Positions 46,512-55,996 of a stretch of 64,000 bases of DNA are shown here, piece by piece. Location: positions 372,001 to 436,000 of the forward strand of contig NZ_CP107030.1 in the NCBI RefSeq assembly GCF_027474825.1, in the 5' to 3' direction. Numbering within the stretch: the first letter of the stretch is position 1; every line of letters starts with the position of its first letter. The translations under genes and the position numbers were made by a program. This DNA comes from Maribacter halichondriae. GTDB taxonomy: Bacteria > Bacteroidota > Bacteroidia > Flavobacteriales > Flavobacteriaceae. The notes under the pieces were generated by a model, which ran no database searches, was not told the DNA's origin, and saw nothing but the letters and a program-made list of their open reading frames with translations.

Positions 46512-48602
46512 TTAGGAATCGATTTCCTTATGGTTCAATTTATCCAAGTAGTAGTCATACATGGCAAATTGAGAGCGTAATTTGGGTTTTCCATTATTTT
46601 TTCGATAGGCATTATCTTGCTTTTCCGAAAAAATCCGAGCCTTCATATTATCGTTCCAAGAAATTTCAAACGTATCTATCAATTCTTGTTTTATCATCGG
46701 GTCATAGACGGGGCATCCGACCTCGACGCGATAGTCAAGATTTCGGGTCATCCAATCAGCCGACGATATGTAGACTTTTGAATCTCCGTTATTCCCGAAA
46801 ATAAATACTCTTGGGTGCTCCAAAAATTTATCTACGATACTTATGGCCTCGATGTTTTCGCTCATTCCTTCTACGCCAGGTACCAAACAGCAAATACCAC
46901 GCACAATAAGCTGAATCTTGACGCCTGCCCTACTCGCTTCGTAGAGTTTGTCGACCATCTTGTACGACGTAAAGCTGTTCATTTTAATTTTGATATAGGC
47001 CTCTTTGCACGCTTTGGCGTTTTCGATTTCCTGATCGATCAACTTTTTGAATGCCTTGACCGTATAGTGTGGAGAAACTATCAAATGTTTGTATTTGTTT
47101 ATCTTGAAGGTGGTCTCAAAAAAATCAAATACTTTGTTCAGTTCCTTTAATATAGGTTCATGGGCGGTGAACAAAGTATAGTCCGTATAAATGCGCGCCG
47201 TAGATTCATTAAAGTTTCCTGTACTTATAAAACCGTAACGCTTAAGCACATCGCCTTCTTCCCGCTCGATTACACATATCTTACAATGTACTTTAAGGCC
47301 TGGCACCCCAAACTTCAATTTAACTCCTTCGGCCTGTAATTGTTCGGCATATTCAATATTGGCGCGTTCATCGAATCTCGCCTGAAGTTCTATTTGTACG
47401 GTTACCTGTTTTCCGTTCTTTACAGCATTTATCAAAGAGGCGGCCACTTGCGAATTGTTCGCCAATCGATATACCGTGATCTTAATACTCCTCACTTTTG
47501 GATCAAGTGCCGCTTCCCGTAAAAATTTTATCAGATATGAAAATGTATGGTAAGGGGTGTACTGCAAAAAGTCACGTTTGGCGATATGCTCAAAAAGACT
47601 TCCTTCTAGACTAAGTCCTTTTACCGGCAAAGGCACTATTTTGTCGTAGAGCAAATCTTGTCTGCCCAGACTCGGAAAGCCCATATAATCGCGTCTATTA
47701 TGATATCGGCCACCGGGTATTACACTATCGGTATCCTCAATATTCATTTTATCCTTCAGGAATTTCAGGGTATCCTTACCAATGTTTTTATCGTAGACAA
47801 AACGTACAGGGTCACTGATCTTGCGATGCTCGACACTGGACGAAATTTTCTCGATGAAACTTTTGCTCAGGTCGTTGTCGATATCAAGCTCTGCATCGCG
47901 GGTAATCTTTATCATGTGTGCAGAGATCGACTCGTACTCGAACATGGTGAAAATGCTACGAAGACAATAACGGATAAGGTCGTCCAACATGATGATATAG
48001 CTCTTATCACCTTCTTTAGGCAACTCGACAAAGCGATCAATTCCTTTGGGAATTTCGATCAACGCATACCGCTTCTCTCTTATTCTTGAGTTACCATTGC
48101 CCAAAATGACCATTCTAACAGCTAAATAGGCCGCTGTATCTTTCAAAGTAGGAAATTTTGTTAAATCGTTTAGGATGATGGTCATCAGCTGTGGACTGAC
48201 CTTTTCAACGAAATACTGTTTAACAAAATGGGCCTGACTATCTGAAAGTTCGGTTTCTCGTAAGATAAAGATGTTCTTGGTCTCTAGTTCGTCCTCTATG
48301 TTCTTGAGTATGCCAAGGCTTTTCGTTTGTTGCTGTATACAGATTTTGGTAATCTGCTCAAGTAGGTCTTTGGCCACCTCACCTCCTAGAACGCTTTTTC
48401 CTGTCTTTCCGACTTCAACGATTCGCTTGACCGTTGCATAACGAACCTTGAAAAATTCATCAAGATTGTTGGAGAAGATTCCCAAAAATCGAAGTCGCTC
48501 TATTAGGGGCACATTCTTATCGGCACTTTCTTGCAATACCCGTTCATTGAACCATAGCCAACTGATTTCGCGATTTACATATTGATTTTTGGTTTTTATC
48601 AT
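46512..48602 (-). CDS. ppk1: Polyphosphate kinase 1
   Basis: 696 residues. Polymerises the gamma phosphate of ATP into polyphosphate through a phosphohistidine. N-terminal domain VNREISWLWFNERVL and NNLDEFFKVRYATV; catalytic His in GLKVHCKICV near 440; second HKD-like segment YISSADWMTRNLDYRVEV near 611. I use the ATG at 48602 (MIKTKNQYVNREISW), not an ATG 60 bp upstream, because it overlaps the sixA stop as ATGA and homology begins there. sixA is directly upstream. Confidence 0.94.
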   Translation of the reverse strand: MIKTKNQYVNREISWLWFNERVLQESADKNVPLIERLRFLGIFSNNLDEFFKVRYATVKRIVEVGKTGKSVLGGEVAKDLLEQITKICIQQQTKSLGILKNIEDELETKNIFILRETELSDSQAHFVKQYFVEKVSPQLMTIILNDLTKFPTLKDTAAYLAVRMVILGNGNSRIREKRYALIEIPKGIDRFVELPKEGDKSYIIMLDDLIRYCLRSIFTMFEYESISAHMIKITRDAELDIDNDLSKSFIEKISSSVEHRKISDPVRFVYDKNIGKDTLKFLKDKMNIEDTDSVIPGGRYHNRRDYMGFPSLGRQDLLYDKIVPLPVKGLSLEGSLFEHIAKRDFLQYTPYHTFSYLIKFLREAALDPKVRSIKITVYRLANNSQVAASLINAVKNGKQVTVQIELQARFDERANIEYAEQLQAEGVKLKFGVPGLKVHCKICVIEREEGDVLKRYGFISTGNFNESTARIYTDYTLFTAHEPILKELNKVFDFFETTFKINKYKHLIVSPHYTVKAFKKLIDQEIENAKACKEAYIKIKMNSFTSYKMVDKLYEASRAGVKIQLIVRGICCLVPGVEGMSENIEAISIVDKFLEHPRVFIFGNNGDSKVYISSADWMTRNLDYRVEVGCPVYDPMIKQELIDTFEISWNDNMKARIFSEKQDNAYRKNNGKPKLRSQFAMYDYYLDKLNHKEIDS

Positions 48603-49086
48603 CCTCTCAATTGTTTTGGGAATATCATTTGTTTCGTTGTTCCTTTTGATATGGATTTCCAATCGGAAACATCAAACTCCAAATGCACGACACCACTGGT
48701 CGGAACGTTTTCAATATAGGTATTTCCCAATGAATTGGCAAGATGCGTAAAAGCATGATTGTGTCCAAAAACCATCACGGTTTCTAAATGATCATCCAAT
48801 GCTTTGGCAAAGTGTAGCACGTCATCTCCTGAAAAATCATAAAGCCCATCGGAGACCTGAAATTTATCAAAAGGAAACTGTAATTGTCTCAAAAAAACCA
48901 TACACGTATGCAGAGCCCTATTGGCTGGACTTGAAAATATCGCATCTATTTTCACATTGTGGCCATTGAAGACCGAACTCACCAAAAGGAGTCATTGATG
49001 CCCCTTTCCGACAACGGTCTATCTTTATCGCTTACCGAATATTCCCAAGACGATTTTGCGTGACGTACCAGAATTAGTGTTTTCAT
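48599..49086 (-). CDS. SixA-type phosphohistidine phosphatase (frameshifted in this sequence)
   Basis: Reconstructed to 162 residues. Starts MKTLILVRHAKSSW with the RHG/RHA catalytic motif of histidine phosphatases; a second His lies in MVFGHNHAFTHL. The A4 run 48984-48987 lacks one base: restoring it joins ..GINDSF to LVSSVFNGHNVKIDAIFSSPANRA. As given, the RHA motif lies in a separate 5' fragment. The family dephosphorylates phosphohistidine. It overlaps ppk1, whose product forms a phosphohistidine, by ATGA. Confidence 0.85.
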
Positions 49087-49203
49087 GTAACATAAATTTA
49101 GTGTACCGAGGATTCATTGATAGGATGATCCAAGATTCAAGTCCATAAATACTAAAATCGAAATTCGAACTCTTGAACTTTAAACCTGAGATTTTGAACC
49201 TTT

Positions 49204-49851
49204 TTAGGGCGCAAGCCGTTCCATCTTCCAATCGAAATCATCTTGTAAGGTATACCTTAGTCTATCGTGTAGACGATTTGACCGACCCTGCCAAAATTCA
49301 ATGGAAACGGGCTTTACGATATAACCGCCCCAATATTTTGGCCTTTCAATTTCTTTGCCTTCATAGTATTTTTCAAGTTCCGCGAGTTTTTCCTCTAGAA
49401 CATCTCTTGATGAAATTACCCTGCTTTGGTCAGAAACTATGGCACCCAATTTGCTCCCATCAGGACGTGATTCAAAATACCCATCGGAAAGGTTTTCAGC
49501 AATTTTTTCGGCCGTTCCTTTGATTATTATCTGTCTTTCCATGGTGGGCCAAAAGAAAGAAAGGCACACCTGCGGATTTTTTGTAATTGCCCGACCCTTT
49601 TCACTTGTATAATTGGAATAGAAAATGAACCCTTCATACGTATATTTTTTCAATAGCACCACCCTACTTTTGGGATATCCATCCAAACCTAAGGTCGAAA
49701 CGGTCATCGCGTTAGGCTCATCGATACTTTCCGAAGCCTCAACCTCATAAAACCATTTTTGAAAAAGCTCCATAGGGTTTTCGGAAACCGAATCTTCGGT
49801 AAGGGCACTTTTTTCGTAGGATTTTCGGAAATTACCCAAATCTTTTTGCAT
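49204..49851 (-). CDS. pdxH: Pyridoxamine 5'-phosphate oxidase
   Basis: 215 residues. FMN-dependent oxidase making PLP from PNP or PMP. Conserved stretches: AMTVSTLGLDGYPKSRVVLLKKY, FYSNYTSEKGRAI, W..MERQIIIKGTAEKI, and the C-terminal EFWQGRSNRLHDRLRY. Last gene of the pyrR-led run, 69 bp after rnz. Confidence 0.95.
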   Translation of the reverse strand: MQKDLGNFRKSYEKSALTEDSVSENPMELFQKWFYEVEASESIDEPNAMTVSTLGLDGYPKSRVVLLKKYTYEGFIFYSNYTSEKGRAITKNPQVCLSFFWPTMERQIIIKGTAEKIAENLSDGYFESRPDGSKLGAIVSDQSRVISSRDVLEEKLAELEKYYEGKEIERPKYWGGYIVKPVSIEFWQGRSNRLHDRLRYTLQDDFDWKMERLAP

Positions 49852-49920
49852 GATACCTATTCTAAAGTTCAGAAAAGTAAAGTTCAGGAAAAGATGGGAG
49901 AATGTGAAGTGCCTTGCTAT

Positions 49921-50826
49921 TTAAATCTCGAAGATTTTTCCGTCGTCGGCCAATTCGACATTTTCAAAAACCGTTTCCGCCTCATCCTTAAATAATGCTA
50001 TGGATTTATATCTGGTAGAATAATGCCCTAAAATAAGTAGGCCGACTTTTGCCGATTTTGCGATTAGTGCCGCTTCTTTTGCGGTACTATGTTTTGTTTT
50101 CGTAGCGAGATATGCTTCAGACTCAAGAAAAGTCGATTCGTGGTACAACATATCGACACCTTCGACATATTTCACAATCGTCGGTTCGTAACCCGTATCA
50201 CTACAATACGCATAACTTTTTGGTTTAGGCGGTTCAAAGGTCAGCTGACTGTTTTCAATCACCTTGCCGTCATCAAGAGTCACATTCTTTCCGTTTTTTA
50301 TATTTCGAAAATAAGCCTTGTCGATTTTGAACTCGGCGACCGCCTGAATATTTAATTTACGCTGCGCTGGCTTTTCACGAAAAAGAAAGCCATTCGTATA
50401 AATACGATGGTTCAAGGGGATAGTGGAAACCTCAACTTTTGCATCCTCAAAAATCAATTCAGGTGCGGTCGAAGTGAGTTCGTGAAAAAGCAAAGGATAA
50501 TCCGTCCAAGAATTTCCTAGCTGTAAGAGTAAGGTTATGGCTTCCTTAATACCTTTTGGGCCGTGTATATGTAGTGGTTTTTCCCTTCCCAGCAGTCGAA
50601 AGGTAGAGACCAAGCCCGGAAGTCCGAAAAAATGGTCCCCGTGCAGATGCGAAATAAAAATATGATTGATCCGTGAAAACTTGATCTTATTTTTGCGCAA
50701 CTGAACTTGTGTACCTTCGCCACAATCGATTAAAAATACATGATTTCTGATTTCCAGAACCTGCGAAGTAGGGTTGGTCGACGTTCGCGGCGTAGCGGCG
50801 TAGCAACCTAGAATATGGAGTTTCAT
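49921..50826 (-). CDS. rnz: Ribonuclease Z
   Basis: 301 residues. Zinc endonuclease that cuts 3' trailers from tRNA precursors. Metallo-beta-lactamase signature SHLHGDHFFGLPGL, further ligands in SDTGYEPT and LGHYSTRY. Starts MKLHILGCYAATPR. It follows DUF3291 by 10 bp. Confidence 0.95.
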   Translation of the reverse strand: MKLHILGCYAATPRTSTNPTSQVLEIRNHVFLIDCGEGTQVQLRKNKIKFSRINHIFISHLHGDHFFGLPGLVSTFRLLGREKPLHIHGPKGIKEAITLLLQLGNSWTDYPLLFHELTSTAPELIFEDAKVEVSTIPLNHRIYTNGFLFREKPAQRKLNIQAVAEFKIDKAYFRNIKNGKNVTLDDGKVIENSQLTFEPPKPKSYAYCSDTGYEPTIVKYVEGVDMLYHESTFLESEAYLATKTKHSTAKEAALIAKSAKVGLLILGHYSTRYKSIALFKDEAETVFENVELADDGKIFEI

Positions 50827-50836
50827 ACTTCTGTTT

Positions 50837-51307
50837 CTAGGTTTGTCGTTTATAGTTCAGTGCCTCTTCCGGAGAAAACTCACTTTTGAAGGAAAAAGCA
50901 TAAGGGGTTTCACCATATTGGTTCAGATAATTTAATCGCGCTTTTGCATCTTGCGGTGTGGGATCATATCCATTCCGAACATACCAAAGTGCCATATGCA
51001 TATCGGTCATTTTCTCGAACCATTCTTTTCTTCTTTTGAAAATTTCAACATGATCCAATGAATAGGTGAAGTCAAAAAGAGATTTTTTATCCTTCCATAC
51101 AGACATATTTATAATCATGAAATTATCGTTGAAAACGTTTATGGAAGCCGCGTTGTCGTTTTCGTCCTTTAACCGCCAAACAAAACCTGGGCTGCGCTCC
51201 GCCAGTGTATTGATCCTATCAAGATTATTCACAAAATCGGCCATAATCGGATCATCTATAGGGGTAAGCATTCGAGCGATATTGATTTGGGCAAAATAGT
51301 AGCTCAT
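50837..51307 (-). CDS. DUF3291 protein
   Basis: 156 residues, soluble, an antibiotic-monooxygenase-like small fold: FAQINIARMLTPIDDPIMADFVNNLDRINTLAERSPGFVWRL near the start and HMALWYVRNGYDPTPQDAKARLNYL. Matches DUF3291, function unknown. Starts within the previous stop codon (ATGA at 51304-51307), so translation is probably coupled. Confidence 0.82.
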   Translation of the reverse strand: MSYYFAQINIARMLTPIDDPIMADFVNNLDRINTLAERSPGFVWRLKDENDNAASINVFNDNFMIINMSVWKDKKSLFDFTYSLDHVEIFKRRKEWFEKMTDMHMALWYVRNGYDPTPQDAKARLNYLNQYGETPYAFSFKSEFSPEEALNYKRQT

Positions 51308-51635
51308 AGGTCCAAATCGCGTTCTATCTCCTCCATCTCGATAATGTCTCGTGCCTCTTGAATGGTCGGCACCACGCTGATCTCATCAGGAACTTCGTCG
51401 TACGAAACTTTATCGGTAACGATAACAAAGGATTTCTTCGTACTTCGATGTGCATTGGAAAGTTCCAAAAATTCCAGAACATCGTTGGAAGTCAATTTGG
51501 TAAAAGAAAAAAGATTGATAATAATACTGTCATTTTTAATTTTTGGGTACCCCCCTTTAAATTATCCAAGAACTTTTGAAGCGAAATATTTTCTTGAAAA
51601 ACGATGGTCGTACCGTTGTTGGAATCAAAAATCAT
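51304..51635 (-). CDS. Small conserved protein linked to rnz (frameshifted in this sequence)
   Basis: Reconstructed to 110 residues. The G6 run (plus-strand C6 at 51550-51555) lacks one base; restoring it joins MIFDSNNGTTIVFQENISLQKFL to GGYPKIKNDSIIINLFSFTKLTSNDVLEFLEL. The remainder (SFVIVTDKVSYDEVPDEISVVPTIQEA) is strand-helix alternating, like a STAS/anti-anti-sigma fold. Function unknown. It lies 6 bp after pyrB and overlaps DUF3291 by 4 bp, so it is firmly in the operon. Confidence 0.75.
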
Positions 51636-51641
51636 ATCAAA

Positions 51642-52568
51642 CTATTTAATTTTAGAGGCCAATAAATAAATGACGGCCATTCGAATAGCCACGCCATTTT
51701 CTACTTGATTCAATATAATGGATTGTTTGGAATCGGCCACGTCACTTGTTATCTCGACTCCACGGTTTATAGGACCTGGGTGCATAATAACGATTTCTTT
51801 GTCAAGACTGTCCAAGAGTGCTTTATTTACTCCGAATTGCTGGGTATATTCCCTTGTCGTCGGAAAGTAATTGATGTCCAACCGTTCATTCTGTATTCGA
51901 AGCATATTGGCGACATCACACCAGTTCAAAGCCTTTCTCAAATCGGTCTCGACTTCGACACCCAACGATTCGATGTGTTTGGGCAACAAGGTTTTTGGCC
52001 CGCATACTTTAACGTTCGCGCCTTGAAGTTTCAGGGCGAAAATATTCGACAACGCCACTCTTGAATGCAAAATATCACCTACAATTACCACATTTTTACC
52101 GGCTACATCATGTAATTTTTCACGAATGGAATACGAATCTAAAAGTGCCTGGGTCGGGTGCTCATGGGCCCCATCACCAGCATTTACAATAGATGCGTTG
52201 ACGTGTTTCGACAAAAAAATACCGGCACCTGGGTTTGGGTGACGCATGACCACCATGTCGACTTTCATCGAAAGTATATTGTTTACCGTATCGATAAGGG
52301 TCTCACCCTTTTTGACCGAGGATTGTGAGGCGGAAAAATTGAGAACATCGGCAGACAATCTTTTTTCGGCCAATTCAAAAGAAAGCTTGGTACGTGTACT
52401 GTTTTCGAAAAAGATATTGGCAATGGTGATGTCACGTAACGAAGGAACTTTCTTTATCGAACGATTGATGACTTCCTTGAAATGATCGGCAGTTTCAAAA
52501 ATGAGTTGAATATCTTTTTTATTCAGATATTTAATTCCCAATAAGTGTTTTACACTCAGTTCACTCAT
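51642..52568 (-). CDS. pyrB: Aspartate carbamoyltransferase
   Basis: 308 residues. Joins carbamoyl phosphate and aspartate in pyrimidine synthesis. Carbamoyl-phosphate motif FENSTRTKLSF, HPTQALLDSYS, and C-terminal HPGPINRGVEI. Follows pyrR by 3 bp; no regulatory pyrI is adjacent. Confidence 0.95.
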   Translation of the reverse strand: MSELSVKHLLGIKYLNKKDIQLIFETADHFKEVINRSIKKVPSLRDITIANIFFENSTRTKLSFELAEKRLSADVLNFSASQSSVKKGETLIDTVNNILSMKVDMVVMRHPNPGAGIFLSKHVNASIVNAGDGAHEHPTQALLDSYSIREKLHDVAGKNVVIVGDILHSRVALSNIFALKLQGANVKVCGPKTLLPKHIESLGVEVETDLRKALNWCDVANMLRIQNERLDINYFPTTREYTQQFGVNKALLDSLDKEIVIMHPGPINRGVEITSDVADSKQSIILNQVENGVAIRMAVIYLLASKIK

Positions 52569-52571
52569 TTA

Positions 52572-53111
52572 TCAGTTGTTTATCAAATAAATAACGTCTT
52601 CCCCATCATTTTCCTTCCACATGACCTTGACTTTTTCGTCGTTTATGGCGTCGACCTGCCGGCCCCTATAATTAGGTTGTATGGGTAAATGTCTACTAAA
52701 TCGCCTATCGATCAGTGTCAACAGTTCTATTTCGCTGGGTCTTCCAAATGATTGAATGGCGGTCAAGGCGGCTCGTATACTCCGACCTGTATAAAGAACA
52801 TCATCGATCAGTACCACACGCTTATCCTCGACCAGAAAATCGATTTTGGTCTGGGTGGCTTCCAAGGTCTTGTCACCACGCCTAAAATCATCTCGGTAGA
52901 ATGTAATATCGAGAAAACCTACCTGTATTTTTTTTACGCCGTATTCTTCCTTTAAAATTTTGGTCAACCTATCGGCCACGAATATCCCCCTGGGCTGAAG
53001 GCCAATGAGCACTGTATTTGAAAAGTCAAGATGATTTTCAAGAAGTTGGCAAGCCAAACGATGGAGGATGATGTTTATTTCTTTTGAGGAAAGCAAAACT
53101 TTTTGACTCAT
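52572..53111 (-). CDS. pyrR: PyrR: pyrimidine regulator / uracil phosphoribosyltransferase
   Basis: 179 residues. PRPP-binding motif VVLIDDVLYTGRSIRAAL; type I PRTase fold with VGFLDITFYRDD and a C-terminal basic strand. In Firmicutes PyrR binds UMP and attenuates pyr mRNA; here no anti-terminator structure was identified upstream, so only the enzyme and the operon position are supported. Start at 53111 (MSQKVLLSSKEINIIL), with the ATG 30 bp upstream disfavoured. First gene of a six-gene run to pdxH. Confidence 0.93.
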   Translation of the reverse strand: MSQKVLLSSKEINIILHRLACQLLENHLDFSNTVLIGLQPRGIFVADRLTKILKEEYGVKKIQVGFLDITFYRDDFRRGDKTLEATQTKIDFLVEDKRVVLIDDVLYTGRSIRAALTAIQSFGRPSEIELLTLIDRRFSRHLPIQPNYRGRQVDAINDEKVKVMWKENDGEDVIYLINN

Positions 53112-53201
53112 ATCCGGGCCATCAACACTTTTGAAGTACAAAAATAGGGATTTCCTATTAAAGTATGGGGAATCAATTCCAATTGAATATAATAGAATAC
53201 T

Positions 53202-53392
53202 TTAGGATCTGTATATATTCAAATCTAAATAACTGTTTCTGAATTTTCCTTCGGGGTCATAGTGCTTTATCAACCGCATGAATTCGGGAAGCTTTTCATA
53301 TCTCGAATGCAATGTGGAAGGTGAAATCTTAAAAATTTTTCCCAATGCAGGCGGGCGCCAAAGGGCTCAAGAACACCTTCGATTTCCGAATA
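53202..53392 (-). pseudogene. 3' fragment of a lactone/FAD-linked oxidase
   Basis: On the minus strand about 60 codons read EGVLEPFGARLHWEK then, after a one-base slip in A5T5 (53331-53340), ISPSTLHSRYEKLPEFMRLIKHYDPEGKFRN and stop at 53202. This is the C-terminus of the aldonolactone oxidase family (gulonolactone/arabinonolactone type). The preceding 380 or so residues, including the FAD domain, are missing: rpsA and its terminator lie there instead. A deletion scar. Confidence 0.7.
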
Positions 53393-53400
53393 ATACAATA

Positions 53401-53430
53401 AAAAAAGCCCTGATGTTTATCAGGGCTTTT
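53401..53430 (-). terminator. rpsA intrinsic terminator
   Basis: Perfect 12-bp stem (53403-53414 with 53419-53430, loop GTTT) followed by a T run on the minus strand, 21 bp past the proposed rpsA stop. Confidence 0.85.
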
Positions 53431-53450
53431 GAGATAAGATGACAAGAAAC

Positions 53451-55302
53451 CTACTGCTTCTTTTTTAGAACCAGCTTCCATTTTATCTTTCAACGCTTGT
53501 AATGCTTCGTTGGCATCGCCCAAAGTTGGCTTAGCCTCATCTGCACTTGCCGCTTGTCGTTTGACAGCTGCCTTTACATTACGTCTTTCTTCTTCTCTAA
53601 AAATTGCCGTATGGCTGGCAACGACTCTTTTGAAGTCTTTGTTGAATTCGATAATCTTGAATTCAGCTTCTTCGCCTTTACCCAATTTTTTACCATCTTC
53701 CTTCTCCAAATGACGTTGCGGCACGAATGCGGTAATGTCATCGTTGAAATCAATAGTAGCACCTTTATCAACTATTTCGGTGATAGCTGCTTTGTGAATG
53801 GTATCTACGGCAAACTCATTCTCATACTTGTCCCAAGGGTTGTCAGTAGTCTGCTTATGGCCCAAGCTTAGCTTACGACCTTCGACATCCAATTCAAGTA
53901 CCTCAACTTCCAAGGTTTCGCCCACGGCGGTAAACTCCGATGGATGCTTTATTTTCTTGGTCCAAGATAAATCGGAGATATAAATCAATCCGTCAATTCC
54001 TTCCTCCAATTCAACAAAAACACCGAAATTGGTAAAATTTCGTACAATACCCTTATGTCTTGAACCTACTGGATATTTCGTTGTAATATCAGTCCATGGA
54101 TCCGGAGTCAATTGCTTGATACCCAAAGACATTTTACGGTCTTCACGATCTAAGGTCAATACTACTGCCTCTACCTCGTCGCCTACTTTTACAAAATCTT
54201 GTGCAGATCGTAAATGTGTCGACCAAGACATTTCGGAAACGTGAATCAAACCTTCAACACCCTCAACAACTTCGATAAATGCACCATAATCGGCAATTAC
54301 GACTACCCTACCTTTAACTTTGTCTCCTATTTTGATTTCATCGCTCAACGCATCCCATGGATGTTTCTCCAATTGTTTAAGACCTAATTGAATCCTTGAT
54401 TTGTTCTCGTCGAAATCGAGAATTACAACGTTCAATTTTTGGTCAAGTTCTACAACCTCGTTCGGATGGTTGATCCTGCTCCATGACAAATCCGTAATGT
54501 GTACCAAACCATCTACGCCGCCCAAATCGATAAAGACTCCGTATGAAGTGATGTTCTTCACAACACCTTCCAATACTTGACCTTTCTCCAATTGGCTGAT
54601 AATCTCTTTTTTCTGCTCTTCGATATCAGCTTCGATAAGCGCTTTGTGAGATACAACAACGTTTTTGAATTCATGGTTGATCTTGACCACCTTGAATTCC
54701 ATGGTTTTATTGACATACTGGTCGTAATCGCGAATAGGCTTCACATCGATTTGAGAACCTGGCAAGAAAGCCTCGATTCCGAATACATCGACAATCATAC
54801 CTCCCTTGGTTCTGCATTTTACAAAACCGCTCACCACTTCTTCTTTGTCATGGGCCGCATTTACGCGATCCCAAGCCATAATGGTTCTTGCCTTTCTGTG
54901 CGAAAGTACCAACTGACCACTTTTATCTTCTCGAATATCGATAAGAACCTCGACCTTGTCACCCACCTTTAAATCAGGGTTGTATCGAAACTCGTTCAAC
55001 GATATTACACCTTCCGATTTTGCGTTGATATCGATGATAGCCTCCCTATCGGTAAGATATACCACGGTACCTGTAACGACCTCTTCATCGGCCGTGTCCA
55101 CAAAGTTTTTGGCTACCAGGGTTTCAAATTCCTTTAACTTGGAATCATCCACCTTCTCGATACCTTGCTCGTACTTGTCCCAATCGAAATTTTCCAAAAA
55201 TTCTTTTGGGTCTTGAGCCGGAGTTTCCGTCTTTACTTCTTTTGTTTCTTGTTGCACTTCGGCAGTCTCTACTACCTCTGCAGTTGTTTTTTCTTCAGCC
55301 AT
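53451..55302 (-). CDS. rpsA: 30S ribosomal protein S1
   Basis: About 616 residues with an acidic N-terminal segment (first 30 residues, Glu/Thr rich) and six S1 OB-fold repeats (GTVVYLTDREAIIDINAKSEG.., GVVKNITSYGVFIDLGGVDGLVHITDLSW and so on). Binds mRNA on the ribosome. The given frame runs on to 53329 through the terminator hairpin into the oxidase fragment, which is implausible; changing the T6 run 53461-53466 by minus one (or plus two) ends the protein at a stop at 53451 (..DKMEAGSKKKQ). I use that end. Confidence 0.9.
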
Positions 55303-55446
55303 TTGCTGATGTTAATTTGTATTCCGTGATATTACAAGAGTTGTGCAAAATTCCCGGAAGCTATTAGCACTATTTTTTGTCGTCCTTTTTCCTCTTGATT
55401 ATTTGCAAAAAAGGAGTGCAAAAATACGATTAATAAATGGTTTTAC

Positions 55447-55467
55447 AAACCGTTGAAACAACGGTTT
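55447..55467. repeat. Perfect hairpin in the rpsA / LysM divergent region
   Basis: AAACCGTTG-AAA-CAACGGTTT, 9-bp arms with a 3-nt loop, about 145 bp upstream of rpsA. Neither side has a clear T run. It could be a regulator site or leader structure; undecided. Confidence 0.5.
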
Positions 55468-55564
55468 TAATTTGAGAAGGAGTATTTCACGGAATTTGCC
55501 CTAAAATATTGCAAATATCACTATCTTACGCACTGAAATATTAACCGTTTAAATTTTAATTATT

Positions 55565-55945
55565 ATGAGTGTCAAAGCAAAGTATCAACCCGTTTTGAAC
55601 CTTGGTGAGCAATTGGGCATCAAAGATGGCAATGTAACCGAAGAAGGTGGGGTTTTGAAAATAAAAGGTGTGGCCAATACACAATATGAAAAAAATCTTT
55701 TATGGGATAAAATAAAGGAAGTGGGTGGTCAGAGCCCTTCCGATCTTAAAGCAAATATTACCGTTGCCGATGATTCAGTATATCACAGACATGTTGTAAA
55801 AAGTGGTGAATCGTTAAGTAAGATTGCAAAACACTACTATGGTGATGCCATGAAGTACAAGCAGATTTTTTCTGCTAACACCAATATTTTGAAGAATCCT
55901 GATGTGATTCATCCTGATCAGGTCTTGGTTATTCCAAATCCGTAA
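55565..55945 (+). CDS. LysM protein with BON-like N-terminus
   Basis: 126 residues. N-terminal half (NLGEQLGIKDGNVTEEGGVLKIKGVANTQYEKNLLWDKIKEVGG) has the BON-like pattern; C-terminal LysM (HVVKSGESLSKIAKHYYGDAMKYKQIF..NPDVIHPDQVLVIP). This two-domain layout is that of E. coli YgaU/Kbp, a potassium-binding protein. No signal peptide is visible. It is divergent from rpsA and convergent with cmk across a shared terminator. Confidence 0.88.
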   Translation: MSVKAKYQPVLNLGEQLGIKDGNVTEEGGVLKIKGVANTQYEKNLLWDKIKEVGGQSPSDLKANITVADDSVYHRHVVKSGESLSKIAKHYYGDAMKYKQIFSANTNILKNPDVIHPDQVLVIPNP

Positions 55946-55963
55946 GCAGAGTTATTTAATATT

Positions 55964-55996
55964 AAAAAACGGGCGTTAAATAACGCCCGTTTTTTT
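55964..55996. terminator. Bidirectional intrinsic terminator
   Basis: Perfect stem AAAAAACGGGCGTTA/TAACGCCCGTTTTTT (55964-55978 with 55981-55996) with A/T runs either side, shared by the LysM gene and cmk. The cmk stop codon is inside the stem. Confidence 0.88.

Noticed and set aside
53329..53450. A real C-terminal extension of ribosomal protein S1
   Set aside because: The extension is translated through a strong terminator hairpin into an oxidase remnant read in the wrong frame.
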